From Paracyclopina nana (taxonomy: Eukaryota; Arthropoda; Copepoda; Cyclopoida; Cyclopettidae): a stretch of DNA of 64,000 bases. The translations under genes were made by a program, and so were the position numbers. Below are positions 33,403 through 41,899 of this stretch, piece by piece. The notes under the pieces are model-generated. The model did not search any database and was not told where the DNA came from. It saw nothing but the letters and a program-made list of their open reading frames with translations. The number at the start of each line of letters is the position of its first letter. Position 1 is the stretch's first letter. Location of the stretch: positions 6,210,001-6,274,000 of the forward strand of contig JAGUCH010000009.1 in assembly GCA_019096065.1 (NCBI GenBank), given 5' to 3'.

Positions 33403-35259
33403 ATGGAGGCTCCCAATGTCAAGGATGATCCTGGAGCCAAAGTGGCCAAGGCCAAAAAGGCTCAAATTGTGCATTTTTTCAACTGCGCTCTGTGCTCATT
33501 TGAGTGTCGAGTGGACTCCGAGCTGAAGATGCACGTTGATCTCAATCATCTGGATGACTTGTTCAAGTTTCCCTGTGATCTGTGCGAGTTCGTTGGCCAA
33601 GGTCCAAAGTATCTCAGGGAGCACAAGTCTCAACAGCACGATGGCCAGAAAAATCCAGATGCCAATGCTGGACAGCCCAACGCACTTGATCCCAATGCTG
33701 GAAAGCCAAGCAGTGTTGAATCCCACCAAAACATTCCGGAAAACCCAGTTGAAAATGCTTCAACTGAAGAGCTAGTCGCTGGAAAGCCAACTGCCAATGC
33801 TGAAGACTCCAAAGCTGAAGAGAACTTTGAAGTTGCCACAGCTCAGCAAAAGCTGAGCGAAATTGTCACTCCAGATGTCTTGCAAAGCATTCAAAAAGTT
33901 CCCAATGCTGCTAGCAGTGTTGAGACTCTCAATGAAGCCATTGAGACTGAAATCACGTCTAAAAAAAGTCTTTCCGAGGATGAAGAGGATAAACCGTTGA
34001 ATGTCAATGCCAAGCGAAGAAGAAGGAGCGTTTTTGAGACTGACACATCTGAAGATCCCTCTGCCAGGCCCAAAAGAGAGGTCAAAATGCCGAAAAAGCT
34101 TCAAGATGCGGAGCTGCTCAGCTTGAACACAAGCCAAGATGACTCCATCGAGAGCGAAGAGTCGAAACCCCTCAAGACTCCAAAAAAGTCCAGAAGAAGA
34201 AGATCCGCCAAAGGGAGCGATGATGAAGATTGGAAAGAAGATGAGTCATCATCGGTGGAAGGCGAAGACGATGATCCGGATTTCATCGGTGATGATCCGG
34301 ATTTCGTCAAAGATGAACCGGCCAAGCCAAAAAAAGCTGCTCCGCCAGCCTCGAAAAGGCTCAAAAGTGTGGGGAAAAGGGGACCACAAATGAAGAAACC
34401 TGCGGTACCTGAAGAGTCATCAACAGAAGATGATGATGATGATGGCGACGAGGATGCAAATGACGATGATCCGGATTTCGTTGAAGAGGCACCGGTCAAA
34501 AGAGCTCTAAATCCAGCTTCCAAAAGAGCTCGAAAGGGAGTGGTTGGCAAAAGGGGACGACAAAAGAAGAAGCCAGATGAAGATGAAAACGACGATGATC
34601 CGGATTTCATCGATGATGATCCGGATTTCATCGAAGATGAACCGGCCAAGCCAAAAAGAGCTGCTCCGCCAGCCTCGAAAAGGCTCAAAAGTGTGGGGAA
34701 AAGGGGCCCACAAAAGAAGAAACCTGTGGAGCCTATTATCAAGGAACCCATTGTGGAACCTGTCGAGGATGAATTCGAGCCTCCAATGCTGGCCATTCGA
34801 CCGACTTCTGGCCCAATTGCAGTCGTGGTCAAGGCTCCTCCTCCGCGAGCAAGTCCCTCAACATTGGTCTCCAATCCGGCCTACAAGGAGCCAACTTCTT
34901 ACATCAAGGTGGTTCCATACTACAAGGAGGTGAGCACAAGGGAGCCAGTTCCTGTGCCTCCAAAAGCTCAAGAAGAGGACTCTGATGATGACATCCAGGT
35001 GATTTGCGAGGTGGAGAAGCCCAAGGCCAAAATTGGGCCCAAGTCCAAGATGGGCCCAAGGTCCAAAATGAATCTGGATGGGCACTTGTCAAGCAGCTCC
35101 TCCGAAGAGGTCATCATTGATGATCAGTTTTCAGATGCTTTGAGCAGGAAATGTGTGATTTCAGTGCAGGGCCTGCAATGCAGACTTTGCAACACCTACA
35201 AGACCACATCCAGAGAACAGCTTCAAATTCACACTGATCAGTATCATCCAGTACAGTAA
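33403..35259 (+). CDS. C2H2 zinc-finger protein with acidic/basic disordered repeats
   Basis: One uninterrupted exon of 618 codons. Two adjacent C2H2 fingers lie near the amino end (C28-C31-H44-H49 and C58-C61-H74-H79) and one at the very end (C593-C596-H610-H615). Between them the protein is low-complexity and rich in Glu, Asp, Lys and Ser. Three repeats at about residues 289-330, 353-392 and 396-440 combine an acidic DDPDF segment with a basic PASKRLKSVGKRGPQ-like segment. The Pro-rich 450-560 region is followed by a short acidic EEDSDDDIQVI motif that resembles a SUMO-interacting sequence. This architecture suggests a nuclear DNA- or chromatin-binding protein, but no named family is recognised. 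Long frames on the opposite strand are mirror images of the Ser/Asp-rich repeats. Confidence 0.85.
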   Translation: MEAPNVKDDPGAKVAKAKKAQIVHFFNCALCSFECRVDSELKMHVDLNHLDDLFKFPCDLCEFVGQGPKYLREHKSQQHDGQKNPDANAGQPNALDPNAGKPSSVESHQNIPENPVENASTEELVAGKPTANAEDSKAEENFEVATAQQKLSEIVTPDVLQSIQKVPNAASSVETLNEAIETEITSKKSLSEDEEDKPLNVNAKRRRRSVFETDTSEDPSARPKREVKMPKKLQDAELLSLNTSQDDSIESEESKPLKTPKKSRRRRSAKGSDDEDWKEDESSSVEGEDDDPDFIGDDPDFVKDEPAKPKKAAPPASKRLKSVGKRGPQMKKPAVPEESSTEDDDDDGDEDANDDDPDFVEEAPVKRALNPASKRARKGVVGKRGRQKKKPDEDENDDDPDFIDDDPDFIEDEPAKPKRAAPPASKRLKSVGKRGPQKKKPVEPIIKEPIVEPVEDEFEPPMLAIRPTSGPIAVVVKAPPPRASPSTLVSNPAYKEPTSYIKVVPYYKEVSTREPVPVPPKAQEEDSDDDIQVICEVEKPKAKIGPKSKMGPRSKMNLDGHLSSSSSEEVIIDDQFSDALSRKCVISVQGLQCRLCNTYKTTSREQLQIHTDQYHPVQ

Positions 35260-35287
35260 TAGTATAATGGCAGCAAGTACAAACGAT

Positions 35288-36106
35288 TCAATTGATTCCA
35301 ACTGAGAGGCCTTCTCTTCTCACCGTGGTGGAGTTTCGTTTGGAACTCATCAGCCATGGAGGATCCACCCCGATGCTTTGCTTCTTCTGTGGAGGATCCT
35401 GCTCATCGCGACCGCCTTTGGCGCTCAGCATCGACTCGATTTCATCCTGGCCGTACCTCTTGGCCAGCCTCATTGGAGTCGATCCCTTGTAGTCTTTGGC
35501 ATTGACATCGGCGCCTCTGAAAAAAGAAATTTTTGATCCTAGGCATTTTTCTCCGGAATGTCGAAACTGGCAATTAACATGTTTGGTTGCACTCGCTTTC
35601 GCTCAGCAAGCTTGCTCTGAAGTTTAGCAAGGTTCTCATGGAGCTCTTAATAAGTGTTGCCCATCATCCCATGTTCATATTGGAATAACTCTGCATCTGA
35701 ACGCTGCGGGGGCCGGGCTCCTCTGAAGAAGTAATTAAATGGGCTGAATTGGCTGTGCCACAACACGTTATATAATACGTAAGAATGTAAGATAATGGGT
35801 TTCGTCACTTCTTAAGAGCTGCGTAAGAACCTTGCTAAACTTCAGAACAAACTTGCTGAGCGAAAGCGAGTGCAACCAAACATGTTTTTGACCAGTTTCG
35901 ACATTCCGGAGAAAAATTCCTAGGGTCGTAAATTACCTTTCGATGAGGATCCTGGCAATCTCTACTCTTCCACATGCGACTGCATCGTGGAGGGGAGTGG
36001 AGTATCTGGGGAAAAGCTTCTGGTTCACATCCTCGCCCAAGTTGAGCCTGAGCAGGACTTCCTCCACGTTTCCAGCCATTGCGGCCTCATTGAGGTTCTT
36101 CGACAT
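35288..36106 (-). CDS. Small ankyrin-repeat protein
   Basis: Two exons, 36106-35937 and 35516-35288, joined in phase 2, give 132 codons. The first ATG with a sensible context encodes MSKNLNEAAMAGNVEEVLLR. Ankyrin consensus follows: a TPLHDAVACGRVEIARILIE repeat crosses the splice junction into RGADVNAKDYKGSTPMRLAK. About two full repeats are capped by partial ones, and a hydrophilic tail ends in GLSVGIN. Ankyrin repeats mediate protein-protein contacts; the partner is unknown. The 420-nt intron is almost entirely a foldback element. The gene is tail-to-tail with the zinc-finger gene, the stops being only 28 bp apart. The frame stays open for 18 codons above the chosen start without another ATG, so an extra 5' exon is possible. 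Confidence 0.75.
35537..35925. mobile_element. Foldback element filling the ankyrin gene intron
   Basis: Arms of ~115 bp (about 35537-35655 and 35805-35925) begin with CCTAGGCATTTTTCTCCGGA and end with its complement. They share TTTGGTTGCACTCGCTTTCG and AAGTTTAGCAAGGTTC. The spacer is ~150 bp. The element covers about 93 percent of the intron, leaving normal splice sites at the edges. Confidence 0.8.
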
Positions 36107-36109
36107 CTC

Positions 36110-38149
36110 TTCTCTCCGGATTGACGACTCCCTTGAAACTGATCCCAAATGTGCGTACACTCAAAATACTACTACAAGCATTCCGTCGTTTGACTCACCG
36201 CGGTAGGCTTTGCTACAGTCTGACCGAATTTAGTCAATTCACAAAGCAAATGGCTAGAGAAAGCTGGGCTGAATGTACTCTTCTGCACTTCCTTGTTGAA
36301 TGCTAAAATACTTCTTCTTACCCCATGCCTGCAGTAAAAAGCAGCTTTCCTGGTCTGGAGCCAACACGCATTCCATATGACAAGTGCTGCTCTGACAGTC
36401 TGGAATCCTTCAATGTCTTCCATGATATCTTGAAGAGCATTTCAAGCTATATGTTATTTTTTGGGCATTTTGATTGATCCTTTCAACAAGAGAGTAAACA
36501 AAGCATTGAGACGCTAGACAACATTGATGTAGCAGCTTTGCTTGTAAAAGTATCCAACCTGATTACACTCACTTCTCCCAATAATGGGCTGTTCATGTAA
36601 AATATCTCAAAAATGCTACTTAATTTCATCTTGGAAAACTACTGAAAAACCTCATCTAGATTATGAAATAGGGAAACATTATTTTTTCAAAGTAGACTTT
36701 TTCATTTACAATTAATATCAAATATATAAAAAACAGTTTTTGACAGAGCATTTTTGTTTTTTTTAATTCAAGAAATATCATTGAATATTCATAATGAATT
36801 CCTTAAAATAATTCCGTTTCCATTGCTGAAATGGATTCCGAAAGCAAAACTGCTTACTGCGATACCTTTAAAAGTAGATGAACGGCGCATTAGTTTACGA
36901 GCCGGTCTGAGCTACAATTGGATCATTTTAGACACTTCCCCAATTCTCAAATATGGCTTTTTTTGGTCCTTTTTTGTATAATTACCTGGTGACAAACGAG
37001 GCTGGCCTCAAAATGCCACAAAATCACAAAAAAAAAGTTTTTTATGCTAAAAGACCTGCGTATAACATCCATCTTTTCGCACACAGCAAAGTTAGATAAG
37101 AAAGGTGCAATTTTAGGCGCTTTCTACCTCGTCAAGTTGAATTTAGAAATCTCTTTTAAAAAAGTGCAAACTTTGAGCATCATTCAAAAACTCCAATAAT
37201 TATGAAGTTCATCTCAAATATACTAAAGATAACTTCTGAAACTAAAAATTAATTAACTAAAAAGCTTTTCGGTTTTCAGATGTCCCAAAAATCGGTTTAA
37301 TTTCTCGGTAGATGAACAGCACATGAAAAAGTCTGCCAAAGTGAGAAATGATTAGACTTTCAGGAATGCGAAATGGCACTTTTTGCAATTACTCCACAGC
37401 TATTATAAGTGCAATTTGTTTGCGGCCTTGAATTTCACAGATAATTTTTTTACGCTTTACGGCCTTGGAAAAAAGCAAAGTGCGTTTTCCGTCAAAATGC
37501 CCATTGTTCCGAAATATGCTTTTTTGACCGCGCCGCATCAATTAAAATTGTCGCAAGTTCATCAGGGGGAAAAACTATCAAGTGTCTCTCATTTATTTAG
37601 TATAGACACACAGACTGTGACCTTGAAAAAAAGCCACATTCCTAAATAGTCAGGCCGAATGCTTGAAAAGTGCATCATAATACTTCATTATAAAATTCCG
37701 AAAGCTCAGCTCCGAATATTTTCCTACTTTATTTTCATGGCCTCGTTCATCTACGTGAAAAAATTGCATTTTGCCTAATAAACATGAAAAAGGGGATTTT
37801 AAAAGCATTTTGGGCATTTTCTTGGCAAAAACCAGCGCCCAAACACTGAATTTGACTGAAATGCTACGAATACATTTTAAAAGTATTTTGGTGGGCACAA
37901 GTGAAAGTCTTGTTTGAAAAGTCGCGAAAGCCGGTAGGACAATTTTAGAAAGTCCTGCATGTCATTCCTCGCATTATTCCCCCAGGGCAAAAAGAATGCC
38001 GCGTTTCTTTTCCGGGATGAGTCACAAGCACATTTGAAAGGGTGCAGTACATATTTATTCACAGTAATTGAATGAAACTTTTTTCAATTGGGATATTATA
38101 TACTTGTATTAATATTGATAATAAAGTTGTTAAAGAGCTGAGCATAATA
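36110..38149. other. Interval without a supported gene
   Basis: AT-rich. GTAGATGAACGGCGC-type motifs occur near 36871, 37308 and 37744 (the last inverted), suggesting further MITE remnants. No coding exon is recognised on either strand. Confidence 0.5.
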
Positions 38150-38345
38150 TGGGAAAACACGAGTTCAGCATTACTAGCCCGAGCCTGCGAGGGCTGTAAT
38201 TTTACGAGTCTTTTTCCGTCCATTTAACAGCTCAATGGTTAGAGTGTTGGATTCTTGATTCTGCTGGTTGAGGTTCAAATCCCAGATATATGCCTAAACT
38301 TTTTTCTAATTGGATCATCTGGCTTAAATAATGATAAAATAGTTA
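38150..38345 (+). mobile_element. Hairpin repeat copy 3 followed by a tRNA-like SINE
   Basis: 38150-38222 carries CTAGCCCGAGCCTGCGAGGG. Immediately after, AACAGCTCAATGGTTAGAGT (A-box-like) and GGTTCAAATCCCA (B-box-like) are 40-50 bp apart and followed by a TTTTTTCTAATTGGATCATC tail and GGCTTAAATAATGATAAAAT. The same order is seen at 13050-13300, so hairpin and SINE may form one composite unit. Confidence 0.6.
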
Positions 38346-38609
38346 TGTAATGGCCATTGAAAAAAGAAAGAAATTTCCATTGCTCAGTGTGTAGAATTAT
38401 AACACGAGGAAATCGTATCAAAGTACATAAAATATCAGTTGGTTTTAAAAAGCACGTGAATTTACGGATTTTACATGCGCACTCGGTCTCTAAAAGGCAG
38501 CTCGAAAAATAGGGAATTTTAGAAAGCCGTCCATTAATTATCGTTGAAAGGCATGTTGTGCAACAAAGGCATCTTTCTTATCACCTCAGCAACTATTACA
38601 GGGCATAAA

Positions 38610-41600
38610 TCAAGTCTTTAATGCTCTGAAATGCTTCACAATTTGATGCAATAATAGCAGGGAATAGCATAGGAAAATGGCGAGGAAGAAAATGGAGTAG
38701 GTGACAAATTGGGGCTTGGCTTCCATTTCCAGCTGATTGTTAACCACAAAAGTGAGCAGGGATTGGCAGCCGAGAGCCGCGAAAATGTTGACTCCAAAAA
38801 CGAGGCCAAAGGCATCCTTGGGAATGTTGTTCACAATTTGGAAGCTGGCTATGGTCATCAGGAGCTGGTAGCTCATCCGGAACAGAAAGTAGCCTGGGAG
38901 AAAGTTTTCAACTTTTTTCGACAGAGGAAAATTTCCATGTGAAGCTATGTTTGCCAATTGGGAACAATTTGACCTTCTCTAACTGAATCCAAAGTCAACC
39001 GATACCAAACTTTTGAGTTGCGTTATGCGAGTTAATAGCTTGTTCTCATAAACATTTCTATAAGGTAAGCAAGGCACTTTGCGCGCTCATATCTCAGTAT
39101 CTAATCGTCCGATTGGAACCAAAATTGGAGTAATTTATGAAAACATATTGAAGAATATTCATGCCAATTTTCATCTAGATCGGAGGACGCTAAGGCTGCC
39201 TTACTGAAAGTAAGGCAAATCAGTTAAGCAAAGGAGAAAAATCAGCCACCTCCTTAGAGTTCTCCGATCCGGATGAAATTTTGCATGTGGATTCTTCAAT
39301 ATGCTCTAATGAATACCTCCAAATTTGGTTCCAATCGGCTCAGTACTTACTGAGTTATGAGCTTCTAAAGTGCCTTGCTTTGCTTACTGCCTGCCTTACT
39401 GAGTTTTAAGAGAACAAGCTAATATGTTTATAATAGTATATATAATTAAAAAATAAAACACATTTATGGTTTGATAGTACCTAATTGAATTAGGTGGAAT
39501 TTTTTGAATGTTAATTTATTTTCTAGTGAAAGCTGGCGCATTCCAGCAAAACAGTACGTATTTCTTGTAAGCGGTTGGCTTTGCTTTCAGTTTTGGAGGT
39601 TGAAATTGGTACCAATGGGAAAACATTGCTTGTCATCGAGATTCCTTTGGGTTGTTGCAAATTGTAAACTTACCCACGTAGGCAACCCAAATGTTGCCCG
39701 AATTGGCCATGAGGAAGAGGAGGGCAGAGGAGAGTCCGGTGACAGAAATGATTGCCAAATTGCCCCATTTGACCCAATTGAGCTTGATGAAGCCCACACA
39801 AAACACAACCAGAGCTCCCATCAGAGTTGTGGCAGCCTCAACTGCCCCATTATAGGCCTCATTGTCATTTCCTGCTGCAGGCCGATCTACTTCATCAAGC
39901 GGTCAAAGACAAAAAAGCATAATCAGTATGGATAAAATTGCCTTCTGAGATGTCCTTCCACAAAGTCTGGATGTAGTTTCCTATTTGAAAATTGCCACAA
40001 CTGGCCAGAGCCACCCACACTGACCTGCCCAAAAAACTGATTATGAAATCATGGACAACTTAAGGCAACAGTTTTTACCACTTCAAGACGTATGAGTTGG
40101 AATAGGCCGTTTTTGCATCGGCCCAGAGGAGAAAGGCTGCCCTTTTCAGCCCTGCAGAGCCCTCAACTTGGTCGGCTAAAGTTTCTTCCCTGTGGAAGTA
40201 GATGCTGTCTGCAACTCTGGGCAACCAAATGCTGATGGCAAATGCAAGTGAGACGCCCGCCAGCGAAATGTAGTTGAGCTGGCCATAGTCCAAAACTTGC
40301 AGGCTGGTCAACAGCTGCGAGAGCAAACCACTCATAAACTTGCCAAAGAGGATGGCTGATCGGGAGTAGCTCGAGACCACCTGATACTTCTCGCTGGGCA
40401 CCTAAACAAATTTTAAAAATCATAAAAAAATTGCTTTTTTTCAAGGAGCCTTTGATCCTATGAATAAGGCCAAAGTGAAAATCAGGCAATCGGTAAGTGG
40501 GCATTTTAAATTAATGGACCAGATATCGAGTTAGCATTGCATCAGTATTGACCTGTTTCTTCCAATATCGATTCTTGGAAGAAGGCTTTGATTTGCGTAC
40601 GTTAAAAAAGGAAGGACCAAAGTTCTAAACTTGTGCCTGATTGTTTGTGTGTGGAGCGTTCTAACAATTGCTCCATTGAGGTTTTTCCAACAAAAGGCAT
40701 CGAAAAGCAAATTATTGAACGGAAGCTTGACCCAGTTGACTGAACGAGCTTCAGGAGTAACATATTTGAAATTAATCCATTATGATTAAAATCAAGAATG
40801 TTGCGATAAAATATTTACTTTTCTATTTTGCAGCCTTATGAGAAAAACCTGATCTTCACTCAGTTGACTGAGCCAAGCTTCTGTTCAATAATTTGCTGCT
40901 GAGAGTAGACAGTAGCGCTACAGAGTTTCTCCAACAATTAGCACTCAGTAGCAAATTATTGAATGGCAGCTTGACTCAGTTGACTGAGTGAGCTTCAGAA
41001 CTAACAGTTGCCAGGAACTTGAAGCTAATCCATTATGATTAAAATCAAGAATGTTGCGATAAAACATTTACTTTTCTATTTTGCAGCCTTATGAGCAAAA
41101 CCTGATCTTCACTCAGTTGATTGAGCCAAGCTTCTGTTCAATAATTTGCTGCTGAGCGCCAATTGTTGGAGAAACCTTTGAAGCACAACCCGTCATAGCC
41201 CTCACCTCACAAGCAATCCGATCCGGATTCAATGCCATCTTCATCGCCATACTTACGTGCACGTTCTCTAAAGCTCAAAATTGGAATGAACAGGCCAATA
41301 CTGATGCAATGATGACTCAATATCTGGTCCATTGATTTGAAATGCCCACTTACCGATTGCCTGATTTTCACCTTGGCCTTATTCATAGGGTCAAAGGCTC
41401 CCTGAAAAAAAAGCAATTTTTTTTTGCCTTTGAGTAGATGTAGGTGTAGTAGGCGACTTCTGTGGACGTTGCTATGCCATAGGTGAACTCCATGACCTGC
41501 ATCCATTGGACGCCATTAGCCCACAAAAGGAGGCTCCAGGTGGCGATGTAGGCCACGCCCTCGAACACGATGACCGGCTTGTAGCGCAGCCAATCCGTGA

Positions 41601-41790
41601 GCAGAAAGACGGGCACCAAGAGGCCGAAATAGGAGTAGGGCCAGACTGGATAGACCGCATTGCTCACCTCCTCGATGCTCAGCTGTTTCCAGTCCACCAA
41701 GTAGTCAGTCAAGTAAGGCTCGGACGGCCTCAGCTCCTTGAAGAATCCATAAGTGCACAGGAGAAGCAAGGTGATTGTGTAATCCTCCAT
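38610..41790 (-). CDS. SLC19-family vitamin transporter (thiamine/folate carrier type)
   Basis: Five exons, 41790-41428, 40401-40079, 40024-39942, 39874-39674 and 38893-38610, total 417 codons. Diagnostic SLC19 segments are present in order: GFFKELRPSEPYLTDYL near the start, EVAYYTYIYSK and SSYSRSAILFGKF, YNGAVEAATTLMGA, and ASFQIVNNIPKDAFGLVFGV near the end. About 12 hydrophobic segments fit this plasma-membrane carrier of thiamine, pyridoxine or folate. The sequence resembles ThTr1/2-like proteins, but the substrate cannot be fixed. It is shorter than vertebrate members, largely in the central and terminal cytosolic parts. Introns 1 and 3 appear to start with GC rather than GT. Introns 1 and 4 contain foldback elements. 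The start lies 109 bp downstream of the stop of the membrane-protein gene on the same strand. Confidence 0.92.
39035..39423. mobile_element. Foldback element in SLC19 intron 4
   Basis: Arms of ~155 bp (about 39035-39195 and 39262-39423) share TAGCTTGTTCTC, GTAAGCAAGGCACTTT, CGATTGGAACCAAA and CATATTGAAGAAT in inverted order, with a short spacer. Identity is moderate, so the insertion is probably old. Confidence 0.7.
40425..41424. mobile_element. Foldback element making up SLC19 intron 1
   Basis: Arms of ~150 bp (about 40425-40570 and 41275-41424) share GGAGCCTTTGA, CTATGAATAAGGCCAA, AAAATCAGGCAATCGGTAAG and GCATTGCATCAGTATTG in inverted order. Inside, a ~250-bp direct repeat occurs twice (around 40680-40910 and 40955-41155; TTAAAATCAAGAATGTTGCG, TTTTCTATTTTGCAGCCTTA). 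The element reaches to within 25 bp of both exons. Confidence 0.8.
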
Positions 41791-41884
41791 TCTCTCGAGT
41801 TCACTGAGATTAGACTTAAGGTGTATTCAAGGACCTTCACTTAATTGTCGGCTTTCTACTTTGTGCAAAACAACATGGCAACAT

Positions 41885-41890
41885 TTTATT
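41885..41890 (-). terminator. Poly(A) signal of the four-helix membrane protein gene
   Basis: On the minus strand an AATAAA hexamer begins 9 nt after the stop codon (stop at 41902-41900). It is about 95 bp before the SLC19 start codon, so the 3' end of one transcript and the 5' end of the next must be extremely close or overlap. Confidence 0.6.
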
Positions 41891-41899
41891 TGGGGGCTG

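Noticed and set aside
34101..34874. 257-codon Ser-rich frame antisense to the zinc-finger gene
   Set aside because: It mirrors the Asp/Ser/Lys-rich disordered repeats of the sense protein. The sense frame has zinc fingers and spans the whole exon.
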